From the NCBI GenBank assembly GCA_001828935.1, contig MHZX01000014.1, forward strand, positions 1-37,759: DNA of 37,759 nucleotides. Reading direction: 5' to 3'. The notes below the pieces were generated by a model. It had not been told where the DNA came from. It saw only the letters and a program-made list of their open reading frames with translations, and did not search any database. Positions 8,477-16,828 of this stretch are shown here, in pieces. A program made the translations under genes and the position numbers. The first letter of the stretch is position 1. Every line of letters starts with the position of its first letter. The stretch comes from Rhodocyclales bacterium RIFCSPLOWO2_02_FULL_63_24 (GTDB lineage: Bacteria > Pseudomonadota > Gammaproteobacteria > Burkholderiales > Rhodocyclaceae).

Positions 8477-9040
8477 ATGGCGGACGTTCTGACAAGCAGT
8501 GAGGCGGCGCGGCTGTGCGGCGTCAGTTTCCGCACCGTAATCCGCTGGATCGAACGCGGGCAGTTGCAGGGCTACCGGCTGCCCGGGCGGGGCGACTATC
8601 GCGTGCCGGTGGCCGAATTGCGCCGCTTCATGCAGGCCAACGCGATTCCCGAGCCCCCGGAGCTGCAACGCGACCTGCCGCGACGCATCCTGATCGTCGA
8701 GGACGAGCCGGACATGGCGCGCGCCATGAGCCGGGTGCTGAAGCGCGCCGGTTTCGAAACGGCCAGCGCCGGCGACGGCTTCCAGGCCGGGTTGATGTTG
8801 CATTCCTACCAGCCTGGCCTGATGACGCTGGATTTGCGCATGCCGGGAGTGGACGGCTTTGCAGTGCTGCGGTCCTTGCGCGAGAAGCCGCTTCCATTCA
8901 GTTGCAAAGTGCTGGTGGTGTCGGCCGATACGGCGCGTCTGGACCAGGCGCGCGCCCTGGGGGCGGACGGGGTGTTGGCCAAGCCGTTTGCGAATGCAGA
9001 GTTGTTGAGTGCCGTGCGCAGCCTGTACGGTGTGGAATAG
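8477..9040 (+). CDS. Response regulator with N-terminal excisionase-type HTH and C-terminal receiver
   Basis: A 187-residue protein. Residues 4-53 form a MerR/excisionase-type helix-turn-helix (LTSSEAARLCGVSFRTVIRW, then a wing with GDYRVP). Residues 70-185 form a receiver with acidic residues in VEDEPD, phosphoacceptor D119 (TLDLRMPG) and K169 (LAKPF). The order is the reverse of most DNA-binding response regulators, where the receiver comes first. The ATG at 8477 has GGGAG about eight bases upstream; an in-frame TTG at 8459 is less likely. It is first in an operon with FIST and kinase genes, so the kinase at 10282 is the obvious candidate partner (inference). It probably controls transcription, perhaps of this operon. 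Confidence 0.87.
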   Translation: MADVLTSSEAARLCGVSFRTVIRWIERGQLQGYRLPGRGDYRVPVAELRRFMQANAIPEPPELQRDLPRRILIVEDEPDMARAMSRVLKRAGFETASAGDGFQAGLMLHSYQPGLMTLDLRMPGVDGFAVLRSLREKPLPFSCKVLVVSADTARLDQARALGADGVLAKPFANAELLSAVRSLYGVE

Positions 9041-9078
9041 CATTGTTTCCGCCGAGGCTGGCGTCGAGGAGGGGTGAA

Positions 9079-10272
9079 ATGAACATCGCAACTTCATGGA
9101 GCACTGCAACGGGAACCCGGGCCGCCTTCGATCAGGCCATGACGCGCCTTCACGACAGGATGGGAGGCTACCCCGGATATCTGCTGGTCTATTTCACCGA
9201 GAGTTATCCGGCCGAGGAGCTTCATGCGGCGCTGGCCATGCTGCCGCCCTCGGTCAAGGTTCAGGGCTGCAGCTCATGCCTTGGCGTGATGACTGAAGAG
9301 GGAATGCACGCCGAGGATGGCCGCGCCTTGGGGCTGCTGGGCATCCGCGACGAACTGGGCGCCTATGGCGTCGGCGCGGCGGCGCTGGCAGGTGATCCGC
9401 GTGCCGCCGCGCGGGCCGCCCTGGAAGCGGCCCTGGCGGATTCGGGCCGCCCCGGGGAACTGCCGGACATCGTCTGGTTGAATGCCGCGCCCGGTCACGA
9501 GGAAGCCGTGCTCCAGGGCGTCTGCGACGTGGTGGGACGCAACGTGCCGGTGCTGGGGGGTAGCGCCGGCGACAACCACGTCGCCGGGGCCTGGCGCCTG
9601 CTGACCCGGCAGGGCGCCGCCGGCGACGCCGTGGTGGTGTCGGTCATGATGCCGGCGCTGCATGTTTCCAGTTCGTTCCAGAGCGGCTATCTGCCCACCA
9701 CCAGCAGCGGCATCGTGACTTCGGCCACCGGCCGCATCGTCCATGCCATCGACGGCCGGCCGGCGGCGGCGGTTTACCGGGAATGGACCGGCAGCCTGCT
9801 CGACGGGGTGCCGGCCGCGGGCGGCAATGTCCTCTCGCTGACCACCCTGGCGCCCCTGGGGCGGATGCTGGGCACGCTCGGCGAGGTACCGTTCTATACC
9901 CTGTCCCATCCCGACGCGCTGCTGGCGGACGGTTCGCTGAGCCTGTTCGCCGAGGTGGCCGCGGGCGAACAACTGGTGCTCATGACCGGCTCCAAGGAGC
10001 GTCTGGTGGCCCGCGCCGGCCGGGTGGCCAGGTCCGCCATCGACCTCGGCGGCTTCGCCGCGGAGGCGATCCTGGGGGCAGTCGTGGTGTACTGCGCCGG
10101 CTGCATGCTGACGGTGCAGGATCGCCTGCCCGACGTGGTGGCCGAACTCAACAACGCCCTGGGAGGCAAGCCGTTCATCGGCATCTTCACCTTCGGCGAG
10201 CAGGGCTGCATGCTGGACGGCCACCCGTCGCACGGCAACCTGATGATTTCCGCAATGGTCTTTTCCGAATAG
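9079..10272 (+). CDS. FIST domain signal-transduction protein (FIST_N-FIST_C)
   Basis: A 397-residue soluble protein matching the FIST family. FIST_N spans about 30-225 (GCSSCLGV at 63-70; VLGGSAGDN at 158-166) and FIST_C about 226-395, ending in the typical HGNLMISAMVF. FIST proteins are proposed to sense small ligands, possibly amino acids, and are often encoded beside histidine kinases or GGDEF proteins, as here. The Cys residues in GCSSC (64 and 67) and CAGC (339 and 342) could support metal or redox sensing, which is speculative. The frame is open far upstream through the previous gene, but the ATG at 9079 has a strong GAGGAGGGG ribosome site. It lies 38 bases after the HTH-REC gene and 9 before the kinase. 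Confidence 0.88.
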   Translation: MNIATSWSTATGTRAAFDQAMTRLHDRMGGYPGYLLVYFTESYPAEELHAALAMLPPSVKVQGCSSCLGVMTEEGMHAEDGRALGLLGIRDELGAYGVGAAALAGDPRAAARAALEAALADSGRPGELPDIVWLNAAPGHEEAVLQGVCDVVGRNVPVLGGSAGDNHVAGAWRLLTRQGAAGDAVVVSVMMPALHVSSSFQSGYLPTTSSGIVTSATGRIVHAIDGRPAAAVYREWTGSLLDGVPAAGGNVLSLTTLAPLGRMLGTLGEVPFYTLSHPDALLADGSLSLFAEVAAGEQLVLMTGSKERLVARAGRVARSAIDLGGFAAEAILGAVVVYCAGCMLTVQDRLPDVVAELNNALGGKPFIGIFTFGEQGCMLDGHPSHGNLMISAMVFSE

Positions 10273-10281
10273 GGCACGACA

Positions 10282-11736
10282 ATGGCTGCGAGCGACGCGA
10301 CGCGCGAAATATCGCTTGAGGAACTGCGGGAGACCATGGTCGACCTGGAGCAGGCGCGCCGCCACGAGCGGCAACTTCGCTTCGAAAGCGAGGGCCTGCT
10401 GGAGGGCCTGCAAGCGCTGACCGAGGCACGCGACACGGGGCAGGTGTTCGATAAGCTGAGCCGGGTGTTGCGCCGCTTCGTGCCCTTCGAAGATGCCTTC
10501 ATGCTGTTGGCGGGAGCGAGCGGGGAACTCCGCACGGTCCGCGCCACCGCGCCGGTTTTCGAGGGTTTGCACTGGCGTGCCGGGAAGATGTTGCAGCGGG
10601 TGCTGGACGGGCAAATCGTTTGCGTATTCGATTTGGCAGAGGTGCCGGAATGGCAGGATCAACCCGCGGCGGTGCGCAACCGGGCGCGATCGGCGATCCA
10701 CGCCCCGCTGCGCAGCGAAACCCTTAACGCCGTGCTGGTGTTCGTGCATGCGCAGCCGGCATTTTTCACCGCGGATCAGGTGCGGCTGCTGGAGCGGTTT
10801 GCGCCCCTCGGCAACCAGGCGCTGATCAGCATCGAGTACCGCCAGCAACTGGAGGAGCGTGCTCGCGAGTTGCGCGCGGCCAACGACGCCTTGGAAACTT
10901 CCCATCTGCAACTGTTGCAGTCCGAGAAAATGGCCTCCATCGGCCAACTGGCGGCCGGCGTGGCCCACGAAATCAATAATCCGGTCGGCTTCGTGCTTTC
11001 CAATCTCGGCAGTCTGGCGCACTACCTGGACGATTTCCTGGAGGTGCTGTCCGCCTACGAAAGGCTGGAAGCGGAGCTGCCGCCATCGCTACCGGGCTTG
11101 TCCGCGCTGCGGGCGCTCAAGGCGCGGGTAGACCTGGGCTACCTGAGACGGGACGTCCTGCTGTTGCTGCAGGAGTCGCACGACGGCTGCACGCGGGTGC
11201 GCGATATCGTCCAGGACCTGAAGGATTTCTCCCGCGCTGGCGGCGCCGAGGTCTGGCAGGCGGCCAACGTCGAGGCCGGTCTGGACAGCACCCTCAACAT
11301 CACCGCGAACGAGTTGAAGTACAAGGCCGAACTGGTCAAGGAGTTCGCCGGCGTACCGGATATCGAGTGCCTGCCCTCGCAGTTGAACCAGGTGTTCCTG
11401 AACCTGATCGTGAACGCCGCCCAGGCGATCGAGCAGGGCGGCAAGGTCTGGGTACGCACCGGCCGCGAAGGCGATGCCATCTGGGTCGAGGTCGCCGACG
11501 ATGGCCGCGGCATCCCGGCGGAGAACCTCGGCCGTATCTTCGACCCCTTCTTCACCACCAAGCCGGTGGGGCAGGGCACCGGCCTCGGCCTGGCCCTTTC
11601 CTACGGTATCGTGCGCAAGCACAACGGCCGCATCGAGGTAGACAGCAAACCCGGCTGCGGCAGCCGCTTCCGGGTCTGGTTGCCGATCAGGCAAGTCGCC
11701 GCAGGGACCGAAGAAACGCACAGGAGAGACCCATGA
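10282..11736 (+). CDS. GAF-domain histidine kinase
   Basis: A 484-residue soluble kinase. A coiled N-terminus (about 10-45) leads to a GAF-like sensor (about 50-185), a coiled coil (185-215), the dimerisation/phosphoacceptor domain with H229 in GVAHEINNP, and an ATPase domain (about 340-470) with the N box (N374, N378), DDGRG (406-410), FFTTKPVG and GTGLGL (432-437). Its core matches that of four other kinases in the window, including the long linker [13 protein letters not shown]. It has no membrane segment, so the signal is probably cytoplasmic, possibly handed over by the FIST protein nine bases upstream. Its stop overlaps the next start by four bases (ATGA), which argues for translational coupling with the binding-protein gene. 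Confidence 0.92.
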   Translation: MAASDATREISLEELRETMVDLEQARRHERQLRFESEGLLEGLQALTEARDTGQVFDKLSRVLRRFVPFEDAFMLLAGASGELRTVRATAPVFEGLHWRAGKMLQRVLDGQIVCVFDLAEVPEWQDQPAAVRNRARSAIHAPLRSETLNAVLVFVHAQPAFFTADQVRLLERFAPLGNQALISIEYRQQLEERARELRAANDALETSHLQLLQSEKMASIGQLAAGVAHEINNPVGFVLSNLGSLAHYLDDFLEVLSAYERLEAELPPSLPGLSALRALKARVDLGYLRRDVLLLLQESHDGCTRVRDIVQDLKDFSRAGGAEVWQAANVEAGLDSTLNITANELKYKAELVKEFAGVPDIECLPSQLNQVFLNLIVNAAQAIEQGGKVWVRTGREGDAIWVEVADDGRGIPAENLGRIFDPFFTTKPVGQGTGLGLALSYGIVRKHNGRIEVDSKPGCGSRFRVWLPIRQVAAGTEETHRRDP

Positions 11737-12554
11737 AAGCGATGAAACCGTGGCAGACCATGATGCTGCTGCTGGTGCTGTTGGGAGGTGGGAATACGGT
11801 TGCGCAAACAGGAGGCCGGTTGTTGCTTAGCGGCTCCACCACCATGGCGCCGCTGATGATCGAGGTCGCCAAACGCTTCCAGACCCTGCACCCCGGGATC
11901 GAAATCCAGGTGCAACTGGGCGGTTCCGGCCGCGGCGTCAGCGACGCGCGCCAGGGCAAGGCGGACATCGGCATGGTGTCGCGCAATCTCGGCGAGGCGG
12001 AGCGCGATCTCCACGCCATACCCATCGCCCGCGACGGCGTGGCGATGATCGTGCACCGCGACAACCCGGTACGCTCCCTCAGCGACCGGCAGTTGCTCGA
12101 CCTCTACACGGGCAGGATCGCCAACTGGCGCCAGCTTGGCGGCCGCGACGCGCCGCTGCATGTGCTCGCGGCCACGCCGGAGGGCGGCTCGTCGGAACTG
12201 ATCAGCCATTACCTGCAACTGCCCTACGAACAGATCAAGGCGCAGCGGCGCATCGGCCCCAACGCGGAGCGCATCGCGGCGGTCGCCGCCGATCCCCAGG
12301 CCGTCATCTGGGTCTCGCTGGGCGAGGCCGAGCGCATGGCCGCGGCGGGCGTTCCGATCAAGCTGCTGGCGGTGGGCGGCGTCGCCGCCAGCAGCCGGGC
12401 CGTCCGCAACGGCGACTATCCGATCGCGCGCCCGCTGACCCTGGTCACGCGGGGAACGCCGACGGGAGCGGCGCGGAGCTTCGTCGAGTTTTGCGTTTCG
12501 TCCCAGATAACCGAGCATATCCTGGCTTTCGATTTCGTTCCCTACCTGGACTAA
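11733..12554 (+). CDS. Secreted PstS-like substrate-binding protein
   Basis: A 273-residue protein with an N-terminal signal peptide (hydrophobic 10-19, likely cleavage after A24 in TVAQ). The mature part resembles the phosphate-type periplasmic binding fold: SGSTTMAPL (33-41), GGSGRGVSD (63-71), SRN (83-85) and a late SFVEFCVSS segment. These glycine/serine loops bind phosphate or another oxyanion in PstS. No ABC permease or ATPase is encoded nearby, so a sensing role is more likely than transport. The start at 11733 (AGGAGA at 11722-11727) overlaps the kinase stop, and the next gene, a membrane sensor, begins 12 bases after its stop. It may present ligand to that sensor (inference). Confidence 0.88.
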   Translation: MKAMKPWQTMMLLLVLLGGGNTVAQTGGRLLLSGSTTMAPLMIEVAKRFQTLHPGIEIQVQLGGSGRGVSDARQGKADIGMVSRNLGEAERDLHAIPIARDGVAMIVHRDNPVRSLSDRQLLDLYTGRIANWRQLGGRDAPLHVLAATPEGGSSELISHYLQLPYEQIKAQRRIGPNAERIAAVAADPQAVIWVSLGEAERMAAAGVPIKLLAVGGVAASSRAVRNGDYPIARPLTLVTRGTPTGAARSFVEFCVSSQITEHILAFDFVPYLD

Positions 12555-12566
12555 GGATCCCCGACC

Positions 12567-15500
12567 ATGCCCGCCTGGTTCGAACAACTCAGCCTGCGCG
12601 CCAAGCTCGCCCTGGGCTTCGGCACCCTGATTGGCCTCATGCTGGTCGGCGGCACCACGGCTCTGCTCGGCCATGGGCGCACTCTCGCGGCGGCGGAAGC
12701 CTTTCTCGCGGGCGACAACCGCATCGCCGAACTCAGCGTGGAAAGCAGCGCCGCCATGAGCAAGGCAAGGCGCTACGAGAAGGAATTCCTGCTCAAACAA
12801 CAAGTCTTCAGCCACCAGGAAGCCAAGTCCCGCTACGTCACCCTGGTGGCAAGCCAACTCGCCGTGGTGCGGGAAAACATGACGAGTATCCGCGGCCTTG
12901 CCGGCAACGCCGAGATTACGCGGGAGATACAGGAGATCGAGGCGGTCACGCGTCGCTATGAAACCGGCTTCCTGCGGGTGGTCGAACTGTACGGCCGCCT
13001 CGGCCGGGTGGACACCGGTCTGGAGGGGCAGTTCCGCGTCCACGCCCATGCCATCGAGGAGTTACTGGCACAAGGCGCGCCGGAACATCTGCGCACCGAT
13101 CTCCTCGCCCTGCGCCGCCACGAGAAGGATTTCATCGCGCGCGGCCTGAGCCGTCACGCCGAGGCTTTCGAGGCAGCCGCCGATCGTTTCCAGGAGCACG
13201 TGGCGCGGGCCGCCCTGGCGACCGGACGCAGGGCCGAACTATTGCGCCTTGCCGAGCAGTACCGGATGCGGTTTCGTGAATACGTGGCGACCGAGGCCGA
13301 GATCGATGCGGCTACTCTGGAGTATCTGGGCGCGGTACATAAGATAGAACCCCAACTGGAGAAACTCCACGCCCGTGCCGACATGGCCGTGACGGCGACC
13401 CGCGAGACCCTGCAACGCCTGGGCCGGATCACCACCCTGACGGTGATCGGGGTGGGCCTCGCGGCCGTCCTGCTGGGGTTGCTGGTGGCCGGCTTCATCG
13501 TGCGCGATGTCAACCGTGCGGTGGCGGCGTGCGTGAATTTCGCCAGCCGGCTCGCCGGTGGCGACTGGACGGCGCGGCTGCCGCTGCCCACCGGCGCCAA
13601 CGAATTCGCGCGCTTGGCGGGCGCCCTTAACCGCATGGCCGATGCCATGCAGGAAGAGCGCCGCCGCGACGAGCGGCAGGCGGCGGAACTGCAGCGCCTG
13701 AACCGTACCCTGAACATGCTGTCGCGTTGCAATGAAGCCCTGGTGCGGGCCGAAAGCGAAGCCGGACTGTTGGATGCTGTCTGCCGGCAGATTGTCGAAG
13801 GCGGCTACCGCTTGGCTTGGGTGGGTTTCGCCCGCCATGATGAGGGCAAGAGCGTCGAGCCCGCCGCCTTCGCCGGCATCGACGGCGACTATGTGGCGGC
13901 GCTCAAGCTGAGCTGGGGCGACGACGAGCGCCGGCGCGGTCTGGGCGGGCGCGCCATCCGCGAAGGCCGGCCGGCGGTGGCGCGGCATATCCTCACCGAC
14001 GCGGCATTCGAACCCTGGCGCGACAATGCGGTGGAGCGCGGCTTCGCCTCCTGCATCGCGCTGCCGCTGAAGACCAAGAGCAAGGTGCTGGGCAGCCTCG
14101 GCATCTACTCGGCGGAAGCCGACGCCTTCGATGCGGAGGAAGTCAGACTGCTGCAAGAGTTGGCCGACGACCTGGCTTTCGGCATCGTCAGCCTGCGCCA
14201 GGCGGAGGCACGCGAGCAGGCCGAACGGGCACTCGACTACCAGGCCAACTTCGACCGCGTGACCGGCCTGGCCAACCGTAACCTGTTCGGCGACCGGCTG
14301 GCCCAGGCCATCGTACACGCGGCCCGCAGCGGCCGCCAGGTGGCGGTGCTGGTGTTGGGTCTGGATCGCTTCAAGGCGATCAACGACAGCTTCGGTCATG
14401 ACGCCGGCGACGCCTTGCTGCGCCACGTCGGCCGCCAGTTGTCGGCCAGTCTGCGCGAAGGAGACACGGTAGCGCGCTTGTCGGGCGACGAGTTTGCCGT
14501 GGCGATGGGCGACCTGGCGCGGGAGGCCGACGTGGCGCCCCTGGTACTCAAGCTGTTGACCGCGGTGCTGGAGCCGGTCAGCCTGGAGAGTCGCGACGTG
14601 TCCACCAGCGCCAGCATGGGCGTCAGCCTCTATCCCAAGGACGGCATGGAGGCCGGCGGCCTGCTGCTCAACGCCGATGCGGCGATGTCCAGCGCCAAGG
14701 CGATGGGCGGCAACCTGTTCCGCTTCTACGCGCCGGAAATGAACGAGCGCGTTTCGGCGCTGTTCGCCATGGAATCGGACTTGCGCCGTGCGCTGGAGCG
14801 CGAAGAGTTGCGGGTGTATTTCCAGCCGCGGGTGAATTTGGCCAGCGGCGAAATATCGGGCGCCGAGGCCTTGTTGCGCTGGCAGCATCCGCAGCAGGGC
14901 TTGATGCCACCGGCGGAGTTCATTCCTGTGGCCGAGACGACGGGCCTGATCCTGCCGATCGGCGCGTGGGTGATCGGCAGCGTTTGTCGCCAACTGCGGG
15001 CCTGGCTCGATGCAGGCCTGGCGGTGCCGCCGGTGGCGGTCAACCTGTCGGCGCGCCAGTTCCGTCAGGAGAACCTGGCCCAGGTGATCCGCCAGGAACT
15101 GGCGGACAACGCGCTGGAAGCGAAGTACCTGGAGATGGAAATCACCGAGAGTACCCTGATGGACGATCCGGAGGCGGCGACCGTCATCCTGCAAGAGCTA
15201 CGGGGGATAGGCATCAAGCTGTCGCTGGATGATTTCGGTACCGGCCATTCGTCGCTGAGCCGGCTGCGGCGTTTGCCCATCGACCATTTGAAGATCGACC
15301 AGTCCTTCGTCCGCGACCTGACCACCGATCCCGAAGATGCAGCCATCTGCCTGGCCATCATCGACCTGGCGCACAATCTGCGCCTGACGGTGATCGCCGA
15401 AGGGGTGGAATCCGAGGGACAGGCGAACTACCTGCGCCAACACCGCTGCGACGAGATGCAGGGCTACTATTTCGGCCGCCCCCTGCCGGTCGCGGAATTC

Positions 15501-15944
15501 GAGCAGCTGCTGATCCAGCGCAGGACTCTGGCCTTGCCGGCTCAGGCGCCGGACGAGCGCCGGACACTACTGCTGGTGGACGACGAGGCAAACATCCTGT
15601 CTGCCCTCAAACGCGTCCTGCGCCGCGACGGCTACGAAATCCTCACTGCCGGCAGCGCCCGCGAAGGCCTCGATCTCCTATCCACCCATCGGGTGCAGGT
15701 GATTCTGTCGGACCAGCGCATGCCGGAAATGAACGGCACCGAGTTTCTTTCGCGGGTTCGCGATCTTTATCCCGACACCGTGCGCATGGTGTTGTCCGGT
15801 TACACCGAGCTCAACAGCATCACCGAGGCGATCAACCGCGGCGCCATCTACAAGTTTCTTACCAAGCCGTGGGACGACGAGGCCTTGCGCATCGACGTGC
15901 GCGAGGCGTTTCGGCATCATGAGTCGGCACCGCTGAGAAGTTAG
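12567..15944 (+). CDS. Membrane helical sensor-HAMP-GAF-GGDEF-EAL-REC protein; cyclase likely inactive
   Basis: A 1125-residue protein. TM helices lie at about 12-34 and 289-312, enclosing a mostly helical periplasmic region of about 255 residues (HBM or four-helix type, as in chemoreceptors). Then HAMP (about 313-365), GAF (about 383-540), GGDEF (about 555-720), EAL (about 735-985) and a C-terminal receiver (about 1000-1115; D1049, K1100). The cyclase site reads SGDEF (639-643), and the first metal Asp is Gly (LGLDRF, G598), so synthesis is doubtful; RxxD (R630-D633) remains. The phosphodiesterase looks complete: EAL (767-769), EITES and DDFGTG (888-893). Start ATG 12567 follows AAGGA. It ends the five-gene operon and parallels the 4715-8263 protein in its C-terminal half. 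Confidence 0.92.
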   Translation: MPAWFEQLSLRAKLALGFGTLIGLMLVGGTTALLGHGRTLAAAEAFLAGDNRIAELSVESSAAMSKARRYEKEFLLKQQVFSHQEAKSRYVTLVASQLAVVRENMTSIRGLAGNAEITREIQEIEAVTRRYETGFLRVVELYGRLGRVDTGLEGQFRVHAHAIEELLAQGAPEHLRTDLLALRRHEKDFIARGLSRHAEAFEAAADRFQEHVARAALATGRRAELLRLAEQYRMRFREYVATEAEIDAATLEYLGAVHKIEPQLEKLHARADMAVTATRETLQRLGRITTLTVIGVGLAAVLLGLLVAGFIVRDVNRAVAACVNFASRLAGGDWTARLPLPTGANEFARLAGALNRMADAMQEERRRDERQAAELQRLNRTLNMLSRCNEALVRAESEAGLLDAVCRQIVEGGYRLAWVGFARHDEGKSVEPAAFAGIDGDYVAALKLSWGDDERRRGLGGRAIREGRPAVARHILTDAAFEPWRDNAVERGFASCIALPLKTKSKVLGSLGIYSAEADAFDAEEVRLLQELADDLAFGIVSLRQAEAREQAERALDYQANFDRVTGLANRNLFGDRLAQAIVHAARSGRQVAVLVLGLDRFKAINDSFGHDAGDALLRHVGRQLSASLREGDTVARLSGDEFAVAMGDLAREADVAPLVLKLLTAVLEPVSLESRDVSTSASMGVSLYPKDGMEAGGLLLNADAAMSSAKAMGGNLFRFYAPEMNERVSALFAMESDLRRALEREELRVYFQPRVNLASGEISGAEALLRWQHPQQGLMPPAEFIPVAETTGLILPIGAWVIGSVCRQLRAWLDAGLAVPPVAVNLSARQFRQENLAQVIRQELADNALEAKYLEMEITESTLMDDPEAATVILQELRGIGIKLSLDDFGTGHSSLSRLRRLPIDHLKIDQSFVRDLTTDPEDAAICLAIIDLAHNLRLTVIAEGVESEGQANYLRQHRCDEMQGYYFGRPLPVAEFEQLLIQRRTLALPAQAPDERRTLLLVDDEANILSALKRVLRRDGYEILTAGSAREGLDLLSTHRVQVILSDQRMPEMNGTEFLSRVRDLYPDTVRMVLSGYTELNSITEAINRGAIYKFLTKPWDDEALRIDVREAFRHHESAPLRS

Positions 15945-15948
15945 TTTG

Positions 15949-16821
15949 CTAAAGCCTGTCGAGCAGACTGCGATAGGTCAATGCCTCGGCGATGACGGCG
16001 CGCAGCGCGCTGGCCTCCCAGGGTTTGCCGATGAAGTGATAGACGCCGGCAATATTTATCGCGTTCATAAGTATTTCCGGATTGGCGTGGCCGGACATCA
16101 GGATACGGACGCAACGCGGGCAGACCTGTCGCAGTTGATGCAACAGTTCGATGCCGTCCATTTGCAACATGGCATAGTCGGCGATCACCAGATCCGGGCA
16201 GCGGTTCCGTGCCAGTTCCAGTGCCGTCGCCGCCGAGGTGGTGTCGATGATTTCAAACAGGGGATGGGCGCCGCCTGTGACGCGGCCACCGAGCGACAGC
16301 TCGCGGACCAGGGCTTTCAGCAGCGATGGCTCGTCATCGACCAGCAGCAGGCGATAGGGCCTTTGCAATTGCCCCGCATCGTCGCCGGCGCCCGCCAGCG
16401 CTGGCGGGCGCTGAAGGTCGCGCCGCAGCTGGCGTTGATGCAGCGCCAGTGCGATACGGCTCTTGAGGTCGTATTCATGCCAGGGCTTCGCAATCAGGTG
16501 GTCGACCCTGGCCGCGTTGATCGCGGCGATGGCGCCGTCGGCATCGATCGAACCGGTGAGCAACAGGCGCACGGCGTCGGGTTGCAAATCGCGCAGCCGG
16601 TCCAGAAAAACGATGCCATCCATGTCCGGCATGTGGTAATCGACGATGGCTGCATCGAAGTAACCGTCTGCCTCGGCGGCCCGCTGCAAGGCCTCGGTCG
16701 GCAAGCGGAAGGTTTCTATCTCGATACCCTCGGTGCCTATGTGCGGCGGCCGCAGCAGTTCGCGGCGCAATGCATTGAGGACGTGTTGATCGTCATCGAC
16801 GACAAGAAGTCGGCACAGCAT
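15949..16821 (-). CDS. Tandem receiver protein (REC-REC)
   Basis: A 290-residue protein with two receiver domains and no other output. REC1 (about 3-130) has DDD 9-11, D61 (AIVDYHMP) and K112 (LIAKPW). REC2 (about 156-285) has DD 162-163, D215 (VIADYAML) and K266 (FIGKPW). Its ribosome site AGGTG overlaps the stop of the upstream hemerythrin kinase, with seven bases between the genes, so coupling is likely and that kinase is the best candidate phosphodonor (inference). It resembles the tandem receiver at 3596-4603 but lacks that protein's long REC2 insertion. Its 3' end lies only four bases from the stop of the convergent plus-strand gene, leaving no room for a private terminator. Confidence 0.89.
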   Translation of the reverse strand: MLCRLLVVDDDQHVLNALRRELLRPPHIGTEGIEIETFRLPTEALQRAAEADGYFDAAIVDYHMPDMDGIVFLDRLRDLQPDAVRLLLTGSIDADGAIAAINAARVDHLIAKPWHEYDLKSRIALALHQRQLRRDLQRPPALAGAGDDAGQLQRPYRLLLVDDEPSLLKALVRELSLGGRVTGGAHPLFEIIDTTSAATALELARNRCPDLVIADYAMLQMDGIELLHQLRQVCPRCVRILMSGHANPEILMNAINIAGVYHFIGKPWEASALRAVIAEALTYRSLLDRL

Positions 16822-16828
16822 GTTGCAC

